Part shown: piece by piece, positions 1-9,064 of the stretch
How positions within the stretch are numbered: position 1 is the stretch's first letter
How the letters are laid out: the number at the start of each line of letters is the position of its first letter
Source of the DNA: Schlesneria paludicola DSM 18645
GTDB lineage: Bacteria > Planctomycetota > Planctomycetia > Planctomycetales > Planctomycetaceae
Assembly (NCBI GenBank): GCA_945876035.1
Contig: CAMCMU010000008.1
Coordinates: forward strand, 59,311-123,310
DNA length: 64,000 nucleotides
Direction of reading: 5' to 3'
Position numbers and translations under genes: made by a program
The notes under the pieces: model-generated
Databases searched by the model: none
What the model was told of the DNA's origin: nothing
What the model saw: the letters and a program-made list of their open reading frames with translations, nothing else

Positions 1-1
1 G

Positions 2-1669
2 GGCCCGGCGATGCATAGCCCCCGCGCCCAAGCTGACAAAAAGGCGTATCAGTTCGAGATGAAACGACGCATCGAAGACCAGAAAGAACTTACCTTAAGG
101 CAGGAGTCGGTGGAAGAGTTGTTGGTGGAGGAGATCGCGGAGCCGGGGCCGGAGTGCGAGGTCCCACGCCGAAAAGAGCCCTCTGCGGCGTCACCAATCG
201 CGAATCCTCCGCCGTGCCAACAATCGACGGCGACGAAACGCATCACGGGAGTTCGAGTTCGAGGCGGGGCCGTCTATCGTTGTCGGGCGGTTGTCATAAC
301 GACCGGGACTTTCCTGCAGGCGATCATGCATACCGGTGAAGCAAAAACAGCGGGGGGCAGGGCGGGGGACGGGACAACAGGAACAATGTCCGACTCACTC
401 CGCCAACTCGGCTTTGAATTGCAGCGATTCAAGACCGGAACGCCCTGCCGACTCAATGGGAGAACAATCGATTTTAAAGCGTGTCATGAGCAACCCGGTG
501 ATTCCGAGGCAAGTCCGTTCTCGTTTTTGACGGATAAGATCACCCAGACTCAACTGCCGTGCTGGCTGACGGAAACGAGTGAGCAGGTTCATCAACTGAT
601 TCGAGCAAACCTGCATCGATCACCGATGTATAGTGGCCAAATCCAATCCACCGGGCCGCGTTACTGCCCGTCCATCGAAGACAAGGTCGTTCGATTTGCG
701 GACAAGCCGTCACATCACATCTTTCTCGAGCCGGAAGGGCGGAATACTTGGGAGTACTATTGCAACGGAATCTCGACCAGCCTGCCGCGTGATGTGCAGG
801 ATCAGATGATCCGTTCGATCCGCGGACTCGAACGAGCGGAAATCATGCGGTACGGATACGCTGTCGAATATGACTTCGCTCCTCCAACGCAACTCCGGTT
901 GACGCTCGAGACCAAACGCGTGGACGGACTTTATTTTGCAGGGCAGATTAACGGAACAACGGGGTATGAAGAAGCGGCCGGTCAAGGGTTGATGGCTGGC
1001 AGCAACGCAGCGATCAAACTGGCGGCTAAGGAACCGTTTATTATTGATCGCAGTCAGGCGTACCTCGGTGTGTTGATCGATGACCTCGTCACGAAGGGGG
1101 TCGATGAGCCATATCGTATGTTCACCTCCCGTTCCGAATATCGCTTGCTTCTGCGACAAGACAATGCCGATCGTCGATTGACAGCGTTGGGGCGACGCAT
1201 CGGGCTGGTCGAACCTGCTCGATGGAACAGATTTGTACGACACGAAGCGGAAATCGCGTTGGCCACAGAACGGATCCATTCGGTTCGGCACGAAGGGGCA
1301 ACTTTGGAGGAGTGGTTGCGTCGCCCTGAAATAGAGTGGCAGGATCTCGAATCCATGTCGGGGGATCTCGCCACACTCGACGTTCAGACACGGGCAAAAC
1401 AACAAGTCCAAATCGAAACCAAATACGCGGGTTATATTCGCCGACAGGCTGCGGATATCGAACGACAAGCAAAAATTCAAGCCGTACGTATTCCCTCGAC
1501 GTTCGACTTTCTCGCCGTTCCTCAGTTAAGAAGTGAGGCTAAAGAAAAGCTGTCGAAAGTTCGACCGGCCGACCTCGGTCAGGCTGGTCGAATCAGCGGT
1601 ATCACCCCTGCCGACCTGTCTATCGTGCTCCTTTATCTTAAAGAGCCCAAGCGGGTGACTCATCCTTAA
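2..1669 (+). CDS. mnmG: tRNA uridine-5-carboxymethylaminomethyl modification enzyme MnmG (GidA), 5'-truncated
   Basis: This is the C-terminal part of MnmG, the FAD enzyme that works with MnmE to install the cmnm5 group on U34 of certain tRNAs. The reading frame is already open at base 2 (Gly-Pro-Ala-Met-His...), so the N-terminal Rossmann GxGxxG part lies outside the window. Visible family motifs are SPRAQADK, the VVITTGTFL strand, [27 protein letters not shown] and the [16 protein letters not shown] signature, followed by the helical C-terminal domain with [16 protein letters not shown]. About 36 residues rich in Pro, Glu and Ala (roughly bases 131-238) are inserted between ELLVE and RITGV, where bacterial homologues such as the E. 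coli protein have a short turn. The ATG at base 11 is internal, not the start. A cytosolic housekeeping enzyme; the identity is secure. Confidence 0.96.
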   Translation, partial: GPAMHSPRAQADKKAYQFEMKRRIEDQKELTLRQESVEELLVEEIAEPGPECEVPRRKEPSAASPIANPPPCQQSTATKRITGVRVRGGAVYRCRAVVITTGTFLQAIMHTGEAKTAGGRAGDGTTGTMSDSLRQLGFELQRFKTGTPCRLNGRTIDFKACHEQPGDSEASPFSFLTDKITQTQLPCWLTETSEQVHQLIRANLHRSPMYSGQIQSTGPRYCPSIEDKVVRFADKPSHHIFLEPEGRNTWEYYCNGISTSLPRDVQDQMIRSIRGLERAEIMRYGYAVEYDFAPPTQLRLTLETKRVDGLYFAGQINGTTGYEEAAGQGLMAGSNAAIKLAAKEPFIIDRSQAYLGVLIDDLVTKGVDEPYRMFTSRSEYRLLLRQDNADRRLTALGRRIGLVEPARWNRFVRHEAEIALATERIHSVRHEGATLEEWLRRPEIEWQDLESMSGDLATLDVQTRAKQQVQIETKYAGYIRRQAADIERQAKIQAVRIPSTFDFLAVPQLRSEAKEKLSKVRPADLGQAGRISGITPADLSIVLLYLKEPKRVTHP

Positions 1670-1820
1670 ACAGCCGTTTGTTGTGGAGTTCGTCTGAGTT
1701 TTTTCAGATCGCGTTCGTCGTCGCTCCAGCGGAATCACTCAATTTGCTCGGCCGACAATCGGTTTCCGGTTGAGCGAGGCGTTTTTTGGCGTAATCAGCG
1801 AACTCAATGTTGATTCATTC

Positions 1821-1907
1821 TTTTTTACAAGAATGCGCAAACCGCATGGGCCACCGAGTCCTCCTGTGCATCCCATACGGTTTTTAATGCGTTTTTTATG
1901 TAAAAAA
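1821..1907. repeat. Nested imperfect palindrome (large hairpin)
   Basis: The outer arms ttttttaca (1821-1829) and tgtaaaaaa (1899-1907) are perfect 9-bp inverted repeats. The inner arms aaccgcatggg (1840-1850) and cccatacggtt (1872-1882) pair over 11 bp with one mismatch. The element sits 150 bp after mnmG and before the regulator's promoters. It could be a terminator-like element, since both arms carry T/A tracts and it could act in either direction, or a small structured transcript. Confidence 0.5.
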
Positions 1908-1971
1908 TACGTGCTTATGGGGGGTTTCGGGTGGATTGCTGCTGTTGGGCCTATGGATGAGAGGCGGGGTA

Positions 1972-1999
1972 TTGACTGAATTGTCAGAATAGATACAAT
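1972..1999 (+). promoter_or_regulatory. Sigma-70-like promoter of the HTH-receiver regulator
   Basis: TTGACT (1972-1977) and TACAAT (1994-1999) each match the -35 and -10 consensus in 5 of 6 positions, with a 16-bp spacer. They would give an untranslated leader of about 190 bases before the ATG at 2194. A call by eye, with no supporting transcript data. Confidence 0.4.
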
Positions 2000-2007
2000 T
2001 CCGATAA

Positions 2008-2066
2008 TTGAATATTGGATGAAGTCCATTACAATCATCAATTTAGCTGCATCCAGAATGATTGTA
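2008..2066 (+). promoter_or_regulatory. Second promoter-like pair overlapped by an operator-like inverted repeat
   Basis: TTGAAT (2008-2013) and TACAAT (2030-2035), spacer 16, form a second weaker promoter-like pair. The same TACAAT begins the left arm of a perfect 9-bp inverted repeat, tacaatcat (2030-2038) and atgattgta (2058-2066), with a 19-bp gap. A protein bound there would cover the second -10 box, and the downstream gene encodes a DNA-binding protein, so autoregulation is possible. This is inference. Confidence 0.35.
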
Positions 2067-2193
2067 GTATCACGCTATTTTTGTAGCTGTTGCCTCTCTC
2101 ATGGTTGGGGGTGTGCCTTAGGTGTCTGGGTGGAATCGGGGGTTTGGCTGTCGTGTTCAGCGACTTGCCCTCGGAAGGTAAGGAGACTGCCGC

Positions 2194-2772
2194 ATGAAAA
2201 CCGTATTTACCACTGGCGAGGCTGCCAAGATCTGCAAAGTCAGCCAACAGACAATCATTCGTTGTTTCGACTCCGGTCAATTGCGTGGATTTCGCGTCCC
2301 CGGATCACGGTTTCGCCGCATTCCTCGCGATATCTTATTCCGATTTATGAAAGACAACGGCATCCCGACGGACGCACTCGAAAGCGGCCGCCGTAAAGCA
2401 TTGATTGTGGATGACGACGAAGAACTCGTGGAATTGATTCGAGATGCCTTGGAAGCGGATGGTCGGTTTGAGGTTCGAGTTGCAAACAATGGTTTTGATG
2501 CAGGTATGAAGGTAAAGGAGTATCGTCCGGACATCATTGTTCTGGATGTGATGTTGCCGGATATCAATGGCAAGGAGGTCTGTCAGCGCGTCCGCATGGA
2601 TTCCGCTCTCGATGGAACTCAGATCATTTGCATCAGTGGGATGGTAGAGTCAAACAAGATCGCAGAACTGATTGAATGTGGTGCAAACGAATTTCTGCAG
2701 AAACCGTTCGAAGTAGACGTTCTCATTGAGCGGATGTGCAAACTGTTGGATGTCGAGCCGGCGCGTGCCTGA
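2194..2772 (+). CDS. Response regulator with N-terminal excisionase/MerR-type HTH and C-terminal receiver domain
   Basis: A 192-residue regulator in reversed order. Residues 4-55 form an excisionase/MerR-like winged helix (TTGEAAKICKVSQQTIIRC, then GSRFRRIPR), and residues 66-190 are a receiver domain. The receiver keeps the acidic pocket D73-D75, the phospho-acceptor D118 in IIVLDVMLPD, the switch S148 and K170 in LQKP, so it should be phosphorylated. A good AAGGAG site precedes the ATG by about 7 bases. A strong terminator follows, and 116 bp later comes a histidine kinase on the same strand, a plausible partner. HTH-first receivers of this type recur in planctomycetes. The DNA target and signal are unknown. 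Confidence 0.85.
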   Translation: MKTVFTTGEAAKICKVSQQTIIRCFDSGQLRGFRVPGSRFRRIPRDILFRFMKDNGIPTDALESGRRKALIVDDDEELVELIRDALEADGRFEVRVANNGFDAGMKVKEYRPDIIVLDVMLPDINGKEVCQRVRMDSALDGTQIICISGMVESNKIAELIECGANEFLQKPFEVDVLIERMCKLLDVEPARA

Positions 2773-2835
2773 GGCCAACCCTCGTTCAGCGATCAGATTT
2801 TGTCAGCCGATTGTCGCAGACAAGCCAGGCGTCCC

Positions 2836-2877
2836 CGAAGACGGCAACTCGAGAGTGCCGTCTTCGTTTTATTTTTG
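2836..2877 (+). terminator. Intrinsic terminator after the response regulator
   Basis: Perfect 11-bp arms cgaagacggca (2836-2846) and tgccgtcttcg (2856-2866) enclose a 9-base loop and are followed by ttttattttt. This is a textbook Rho-independent terminator. It separates the regulator from the downstream kinase, so kinase expression would need read-through or its own promoter. Confidence 0.85.
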
Positions 2878-2888
2878 GGTCTCTGTGA

Positions 2889-3626
2889 ATGGATGAGTCC
2901 TCAAACCTCGCCGAACCATTTCGCTGCATCACCGCGTTTGTCTTGCCCGATGCTGCGAAACTCGAGGCGATGGCTGAATTTGCTGCGGGAGCCGGGCACG
3001 AGATCAACAATCCGCTCGCGACAATTATTGGTCGTGTTCAACTGCTCTTAAAGGACGAACGCGATCCACAGCGTCGCCAGATGCTGCTGTCGATCGGAAC
3101 GCAGGCCTACCGCATCCGCGACATGATTGGTGATGCCATGCTCTTCGGTCGCCCTCCCGCCCCCGAGTTGGCCGATGTCGATCTGGCCAACGCCGTCTCT
3201 AATATCTGTTTCAAGCATGCGGATGAGTTTTCCAAGGTCGACTGCCAGGTCACGTTGGATATCCCGCGGGAGATCGTGCTACGAGCGGATTCCGTTCAAC
3301 TCGCCATCGTGATCTCAGAGCTTTTTCGAAACGCAAGACAGGCCGGGGCAACGGCAATCGTCGTACGAGCTCTGTTGAAGAACAAGTCCGCGGCCATTCA
3401 ACTGGAGGACAATGGACGAGGATTCACGGACCTTGAACAGCAACATGCCTTCGATCCGTTCTTCTCCGGCAGACAAGCGGGTCGCGGCTTGGGATTCGGC
3501 CTCAGCAAATGTTGGCGGATTGTCCAACAACACAACGGCCAAATTCAAATCGAGTCTACTTCTCACGGCAGGACTCTCGTGGAAATCACTTGGCCGCACG
3601 TCAATCACCATCCGGGACAGCCCTAG
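2889..3626 (+). CDS. Soluble histidine kinase without a sensor domain
   Basis: A 245-residue protein with the minimal kinase core. The H-box AGAGHEINNPLA holds the phospho-acceptor His37, the N-box is SELFRNARQAG, G1 is EDNGRGF, and the lid/G2 is GRGLGFGLS. No membrane segment, signal peptide, PAS or GAF domain is visible; only about 30 residues precede the H-box. Input must therefore come from a partner protein. It lies downstream of the HTH-receiver gene on the same strand but after a strong terminator. Phosphotransfer to that regulator is the simplest hypothesis. The start ATG lacks an obvious ribosome site, so a nearby alternative start is possible. Confidence 0.85.
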   Translation: MDESSNLAEPFRCITAFVLPDAAKLEAMAEFAAGAGHEINNPLATIIGRVQLLLKDERDPQRRQMLLSIGTQAYRIRDMIGDAMLFGRPPAPELADVDLANAVSNICFKHADEFSKVDCQVTLDIPREIVLRADSVQLAIVISELFRNARQAGATAIVVRALLKNKSAAIQLEDNGRGFTDLEQQHAFDPFFSGRQAGRGLGFGLSKCWRIVQQHNGQIQIESTSHGRTLVEITWPHVNHHPGQP

Positions 3627-4178
3627 GGCGACTCCGAGACATGCGTTCCAGACGGCCACCAGCGTCAGCCCGGAAATCGATCCGGGTGTCTCGGGACTGA
3701 GGCATGAAGAAGACAACGGAACAGGAGTCCGACCTCTTGACTGCAGCGAGGAAGCCTCACCGTTGTTGGCAAGGCGTCCAGTGATATTGAACGTCTCCTG
3801 TGTCGCAGAATGCCTCGCCCCGACCACAAATATTCTGGCCGGAAGTGGAGATCCGTCATCGCCAGAGGGTGGCGGCTTGTCGACGTACCGTTCGCCGTAT
3901 GCCTCGGGACGAGGGTTAAGGGGTGTTCCTGACCGTAGGGTTGGGGCATCCGGAGGCGGATTGACCTGGTCGAGGAGTCTCACCGTGGCCCGCCGTCCGA
4001 AGGATGGACCGTCGATGGTACGGTAGATGAAGTTTCCGAGTCTTTTCGCCGGAGGTGTTTCGGCTAATTGACACTGGTACCTGTGTAACCTACCATTGTT
4101 GATCAAGTCCTGCCTGATGAATTACCTGCTTTATCCAACCCGCCAGCGTTTTGGATCTGCCCTCAGGAGCCAGCCTGT
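3627..4178. other. Interval without a confident gene; possible minus-strand reading frame
   Basis: A minus-strand frame is open from 4106 to 3315. It contains a Pro/Gly-rich stretch and one hydrophobic segment (SGLTLVAVWNACLGVALGL), but its last 312 bases lie antisense to the histidine kinase and it would need a TTG start. A plus-strand frame (3412-4026) is also open. Neither shows a recognised domain. It could be a decayed gene, a small unrecognised envelope protein, or chance openness in GC-rich DNA. Confidence 0.3.
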
Positions 4179-6482
4179 ATGTCCTTGCACGATCTCCACG
4201 GGCGAGTCAAGTGGTCCTTCATTCTCGTCAGTTTTTTTCTTTCACGGACCGCTCTGTGTTTCGGTCAGGAACCGGTGATCCAGTCGACTGTCCCAGCAGC
4301 CATCCCTCCGGGTGCGATGACGACAGTGCAAATCAATGGTGCTGGCCTTGCCGTTGCCAAGGCCTTATGGACGAGCTTTTCCTGTGAGTCCGTTCTGGCA
4401 GAGGGGGTCGAAAAAAACGGCGATGATCCCTCACGCGTGACGTTCAAAATCACTGTTCCACCCGGCATTGCCTGCGGCATTCATGGAATCCGTGTTGTCA
4501 CCGACAAAGGTGTCACTCCGATAAGTTTTCTCGTGGTAGACGATCTCCCGACCATTGCATCATCTGGGAAAAACACGAGTTTTTCTGCGGCTGAAGCGGT
4601 TTCCTTTCCGGTGGCCGTTGATGGAAGCGTTCCCAGTCTGGGTCGGCATTTCTTCAAGTTCACGGTTCAGGCGGGACAGACATTATCGATCGAAGTCCTC
4701 GCCCGACGAATCGGTTCCAGCCTCGATCCTCTGATTCGTTTGCTGGATCTGAAAGGTCGAGAGATCGCCTACAACGACGATACGGTCGGACTGAATGGTG
4801 ATGCCTCGATATTTTATAAATTCCAAGAGTCGGGTGACTACACGCTCGAATTGCGAGATATCAAGTACGGTCCGGGATCCTATCGGTTAAGGATAGGTGA
4901 CTTTCCCATAGCAACGGTTGCGTATCCCCTGGCTGTTCAGCGGGGAACCGCCGCGAATGTGACTTTGGCAGGGTACGGTGTGGAGGGATTGGTGCCACTG
5001 GCGGTGGTGCTGGCATCGGATCAGCCCGACGAATGGCTGCCTATCAGTCTGAAACGCGCCGCGAATGGTGCCAGCGGTTTCAGCATGGTCGCCGTCGTTT
5101 CGACACCCCAATTCTTGGAGCTCGAACCCAACAATACCCCTGAACAAGCGAACCGAATCGAATGGGGTCACGACGTCAACGGCCGACTGGAGCAGGTTGG
5201 TGACATCGACCACTTTGTGTTTGCGGCCAAGGCGGGTCAGTCAATGACCTTCACTGGAATCACTCGACAGCAAGGTTCACCCACCGATCTAGACTTCAAG
5301 ATTTTAAACAAGCAGGGGGTCGAGGTTGCTGCTGCGGAAGATTCCGGAACGAATGAAGGTTCACTAACGTTCAAATTTCCCGCCGATGGAGATTACATGC
5401 TGGTGGTTAAAGACCTCAATCACCGCGGTGGAAGTGAGCATGCGTATCGGATCGGTGTCACGACGAATCCGGACCAATTTTCGTTGGCCTCTTCGCTGGA
5501 TACCTTCAACATCCCCGTCGGTGGTTCTGTGTTGGCGACAGTCACGGCAGTTCGAACAGGTCATACGGGACCGATTGAATTAAGCGTCCTCAAACTGCCC
5601 GCCGGTGTGACGGCTAGTCCGTCGGTGATTGGTCTCGGTCGCAACGACGCCGTCCTGACGCTGCAGGCGTCCTCGGATTTCGCAGCCGGTCAATCGCACG
5701 GTATTTCCATCGTCGGGACTGCTCGCAGCGGTGATACTGTCGTTGTCATTCCGGCTGAGATTGGTGGAGTTCTGAAGGCTCGCAACAACAACATGCGGTG
5801 GCCTCCGTCCTCCCTGAAAAAGGATCTGGTTGCCTCTTCGGCACCCGCTCCGGGATTCACTTGGCGTATCGAACCTACGGAGGTTGGTTTTGTCAAAGGC
5901 CTGTCAGCACAAGCCAAATTGATCGTCACCAGAGCCAGCGGATTTGATGAATTAGTGGCCGTGACCACGGTCGCAAACAGCCTCCCGGCGGGGATGAGCC
6001 TCGTTGCGAAAAATATTGAAAAAGGTCAGTCGGAATCGGAAATCACGATTTCTGCAAATCCTCCGGCTCTGCTCGGCGACTTTACCGTGGGACTCAGCGG
6101 CACGCTGAAACAAGGAGACAAAACGGTCGTTCAAGGATTGATGCTGCGTTTGCACCTCGATCCGTCGATGACGATCACGCTGGAACCAGCCACGGTCAAG
6201 ATCGCGAAGGGAGGGGATTTTATTCTGAAGGCGGTTGTCGTGAGAAACCCGGTTTTCACCGGTGATCTGTTGATTACTCTTCAAAATTTGCCAGTCGGAG
6301 TTTCGGCGACTTCCGCAACGATCGCTGCGGATCAAACCTCTGTTGAGATCAAACTCACGGCTCTCAACGACGCCCCGGCGACCAGTGCGAGTATCAACAC
6401 GATGACGGCCAAGGGTGAGGGGATGGTCGGAACGGCGAAGGTGGAGGCGATCTCAGAAGTCGTGCCGGTGACGATTGAGTAG
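4179..6482 (+). CDS. Secreted protein with two pre-peptidase C-terminal (PPC) domains
   Basis: A 767-residue exported protein. Residues 1-30 look like a signal peptide (KWSFILVSFFLSRTALCFGQ). A beta-rich IPT/TIG-like region follows at about 32-120. Two PPC beta-sandwich domains are at about 145-240 and 313-428, the second opening with LELEPNNTPEQANRIEWG and DIDHFVF. The C-terminal 300 residues are Ig-like beta repeats. No catalytic motif is visible. An AGGAG site 10 bases upstream supports this ATG. It lies 119 bp upstream of a DUF1549/DUF1553 protein on the same strand, a pairing seen often in planctomycetes, where such sets are thought to act in binding or processing of polymers at the cell envelope. 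The exact function is not known. Confidence 0.85.
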   Translation: MSLHDLHGRVKWSFILVSFFLSRTALCFGQEPVIQSTVPAAIPPGAMTTVQINGAGLAVAKALWTSFSCESVLAEGVEKNGDDPSRVTFKITVPPGIACGIHGIRVVTDKGVTPISFLVVDDLPTIASSGKNTSFSAAEAVSFPVAVDGSVPSLGRHFFKFTVQAGQTLSIEVLARRIGSSLDPLIRLLDLKGREIAYNDDTVGLNGDASIFYKFQESGDYTLELRDIKYGPGSYRLRIGDFPIATVAYPLAVQRGTAANVTLAGYGVEGLVPLAVVLASDQPDEWLPISLKRAANGASGFSMVAVVSTPQFLELEPNNTPEQANRIEWGHDVNGRLEQVGDIDHFVFAAKAGQSMTFTGITRQQGSPTDLDFKILNKQGVEVAAAEDSGTNEGSLTFKFPADGDYMLVVKDLNHRGGSEHAYRIGVTTNPDQFSLASSLDTFNIPVGGSVLATVTAVRTGHTGPIELSVLKLPAGVTASPSVIGLGRNDAVLTLQASSDFAAGQSHGISIVGTARSGDTVVVIPAEIGGVLKARNNNMRWPPSSLKKDLVASSAPAPGFTWRIEPTEVGFVKGLSAQAKLIVTRASGFDELVAVTTVANSLPAGMSLVAKNIEKGQSESEITISANPPALLGDFTVGLSGTLKQGDKTVVQGLMLRLHLDPSMTITLEPATVKIAKGGDFILKAVVVRNPVFTGDLLITLQNLPVGVSATSATIAADQTSVEIKLTALNDAPATSASINTMTAKGEGMVGTAKVEAISEVVPVTIE

Positions 6483-6601
6483 AGTTTCATGGAGATTGAT
6501 CGGTAAAGACACTCGAGTCGGGCGTGATGAGTTTCTGATGATTTATTCTGCTCGGAATTTGAGCTGCAATCATTCGCTATTCCAAGACGGGAACGACGAT
6601 T

Positions 6602-9064
6602 ATGGAAACGAAACGATTTCTCCGCTGTCTGTTTGTGGCGGCCTTAGGCCTCCTTTCGATGAAAGTCATCGCTGCCGCCGCCCCTTCGGCGACGGAGATT
6701 GGTCAACCAACCGGCTTGATCATCAGTCCTGAGCGGTGTGTCCTGCTCAGCAATCGATCACAGCAACTGCTGCTCGTCACGGGCAACTATGCTGGCAATG
6801 ACGTTCGTGATTTGACCTCGTTTGCGACCATTACCTCGTCCAATTCTACCGTCGTGAAGATCGAGCGTTCCATTGTCTTTCCGGTTGGCAACGGTGAAGC
6901 CAGCGTCACAGTCACCGTCGGTGGCCAGACGGCCACGGTACCCGTGACGGTGAAAAATTTTGAAGCCCCCGCGCCGGTCAGCTTTAAAAATGAGACGCAG
7001 ATGGCGATGACTAAGTCGGGTTGCAACTCGGGAGCCTGCCACGGGTCACCGTCTGGTAAGGGTGGGTTCCGGTTGTCATTACGCGCCTACGATTCCGAAC
7101 TTGATATCATGACCGTCCGTTCAGAATTTTTTGGCCGAAGAACCAACATTATGGAGCCAGATGCGAGTCTGCTGCTTCGGAAGCCACTCATGGAAGTGGC
7201 TCACGGCGGGGGAAAGCGACTCAAGAAGGGAGACGCTGCTCATCGTGTCCTCGAACAATGGATTGCCGAGGGAATGCCATTCGGTCAACCGAATGAACCG
7301 GACCTCATGAAGATTGAGACGGTCCCCTCTCAAAGAGTGTTGCACGCCCCGGCAGACCGACAACAGATCTTGGTCATGGGACATTTTAGCGACGGTTCGG
7401 TTCGCGATTTAACGGCACTCACAGACTTCAGTTCGTCAAGCGAAACAATTGGATCGGTCAGTCCTCAGGGACTGGTGACAAAGCACGGCCGTGGTGAGAC
7501 TGCGGTTTTGGCGCGTTATCTCGATAAGATGTCGACCACCTCTCTGGCGTTTCTCGAAGATGTTCCCGGATTTGTCTGGAGCAATCCTCCAGAAAACAAT
7601 TTCATCGACAATGCGGTGTTCGAGAAGCTCAAGCAGTTGCAAATTCTTCCGTCGGATGTTTGCTCTGACGACGAGTTCTTGCGTCGGCTGACTCTGGACT
7701 TGACCGGGCGATTGCCGACAGCAGACGAAGCGCAAGGATTCATTGCCGCGGCCGCCGATTCGAACCGCCGTACCGCCGCCGTGGATCGACTTCTCGACAG
7801 TAATGAGTTCGCGGCATTTTGGGCGCTCAAATGGGGAGACGTATTGAGGTCCAACAGCAAAAGGCTTAAATCAGCAGGTGTCCATAAGTTTCGGGAATGG
7901 ATCTACGAATCGGTTCGCAATGATAAGCCACTCGACGCATTTGCTCGTGAATTATTGACAGCCAACGGCAGCGTGTTTGAGAATCCCCCGGCTAATTACT
8001 GGAGGGCCAGTCGCGATCCACAAGACGCGACCGAAACGACAGCGCAGTTGTTTCTGGGAGTCCGAATTCAATGTGCCAAGTGCCACAACCATCCGTTTGA
8101 ACGCTGGACACAAGATAACTATTATGGAATCGCGGCCGCATTCGCGCGGGTTGGCCGAAAGAACTCAGTCGATGCGGACGAGGAAGTGATCTTTGTTCAA
8201 CCGACCGGAGAAGTAACTCAGCCACGAACGAACAAGCAGATGAAAGTCCATCTGTTGCTCACCGGTGATGTGGACATTCCGGCAGGCGAAGATCGCAGAA
8301 ACGTTTTTGCGACGTGGCTCACATCCCCGCAGAATCCATTTTTTGCGAAAAGCGTTGCGAACCGAATCTGGGGTCATCTCATGGGACGAGGAATCGTCGA
8401 GCCGGTCGATGATTTTCGAGATTCCAATCCCCCTTCCAACGCACGACTGCTCCACGACCTCACCAAGCAATTTGTGGCACACGACTTCAGCCAGAAGTGG
8501 ATCATTCGCACGATCTGCAACAGTCGCACCTATCAACTCAGCGGTCGAAAGAATTCATTCAATCAAGAGGACGAGATCTATTGTTCACACGCCAACCCTC
8601 GACTGCTCACCGCAGAGCAGCTGCTGGATGGGATTTGCGCAGTCACAGATGTCCCAGAACAATTTCCGGGGATGCCGCTTGGCACACGGGCCTGCGAATT
8701 GGCCGATCCCCCGGTCGACAATTACTTCTTGAAAGTGTTTGGTCAACCACAACGAGAAATGGCCTGTCAATGCGAACGATCTTCGGAATCCAACCTGTCG
8801 CAGGCTCTGCAGATGATCAACGGCCCAACGGTCCATGGTAAGCTTCGGGCCGACAACGGTCGGATCGCGACGATGCTCAAAGAGGGGAAGCCGGACGCGG
8901 AAATTATTTCTGCTCTCTATCTCGCCGCCTTAGCGAGAACTCCGTCCAGTGAAGAAATGACGGCGTCCCAAACCCACATCGCTTCGCAGTCGGATAGACG
9001 GCAAGCCATGGAGGATGTCGGCTGGGCGATCTTGAACTCAAAGGAATTTTTGTTTCAACATTGA
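6602..9064 (+). CDS. DUF1549/DUF1553 secreted protein with Ig-like domains and cytochrome-type motifs
   Basis: An 820-residue protein. A signal peptide (about 1-26) is followed by two bacterial Ig-like (Big2) domains at about 34-118 and 236-318. Between them, residues 141-147 read CNSGACH, a CX4CH heme-like motif. DUF1549 spans about 330-540 and contains a second motif, CAKCHNHPF, at 491-499. DUF1553 spans about 590-815 and includes VANRIWGHLMGRGIVEP, ARLLHDLT and the typical C-terminal LNSKEFLFQH. This is the planctomycete 'PSD1' family layout. Function is unproven; roles in extracellular electron transfer or polysaccharide handling have been proposed for the family. It probably forms a transcription unit with the PPC protein upstream. 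Confidence 0.9.
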   Translation: METKRFLRCLFVAALGLLSMKVIAAAAPSATEIGQPTGLIISPERCVLLSNRSQQLLLVTGNYAGNDVRDLTSFATITSSNSTVVKIERSIVFPVGNGEASVTVTVGGQTATVPVTVKNFEAPAPVSFKNETQMAMTKSGCNSGACHGSPSGKGGFRLSLRAYDSELDIMTVRSEFFGRRTNIMEPDASLLLRKPLMEVAHGGGKRLKKGDAAHRVLEQWIAEGMPFGQPNEPDLMKIETVPSQRVLHAPADRQQILVMGHFSDGSVRDLTALTDFSSSSETIGSVSPQGLVTKHGRGETAVLARYLDKMSTTSLAFLEDVPGFVWSNPPENNFIDNAVFEKLKQLQILPSDVCSDDEFLRRLTLDLTGRLPTADEAQGFIAAAADSNRRTAAVDRLLDSNEFAAFWALKWGDVLRSNSKRLKSAGVHKFREWIYESVRNDKPLDAFARELLTANGSVFENPPANYWRASRDPQDATETTAQLFLGVRIQCAKCHNHPFERWTQDNYYGIAAAFARVGRKNSVDADEEVIFVQPTGEVTQPRTNKQMKVHLLLTGDVDIPAGEDRRNVFATWLTSPQNPFFAKSVANRIWGHLMGRGIVEPVDDFRDSNPPSNARLLHDLTKQFVAHDFSQKWIIRTICNSRTYQLSGRKNSFNQEDEIYCSHANPRLLTAEQLLDGICAVTDVPEQFPGMPLGTRACELADPPVDNYFLKVFGQPQREMACQCERSSESNLSQALQMINGPTVHGKLRADNGRIATMLKEGKPDAEIISALYLAALARTPSSEEMTASQTHIASQSDRRQAMEDVGWAILNSKEFLFQH

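Larger units (their letters stand above)
1670..2193. other. Gene-free regulatory interval between mnmG and the response regulator
   Basis: No convincing gene is seen in these 524 bases. The interval is visibly richer in A and T than the flanking genes. It carries a nested imperfect palindrome, two promoter-like hexamer pairs and an inverted repeat, each listed separately. A 100-codon reading frame on the minus strand (1739-2041) crosses the palindrome and has no ribosome site, so I do not call it a gene. Confidence 0.6.

Noticed and set aside
710-1480. 256-codon minus-strand frame inside mnmG
   Set aside because: It lies wholly antisense to strongly conserved MnmG sequence and shows no protein family of its own.
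2192-3626. Toxin-antitoxin or anti-phage system around the regulator and kinase
   Set aside because: Both proteins show intact two-component motifs and no effector or nuclease is adjacent.
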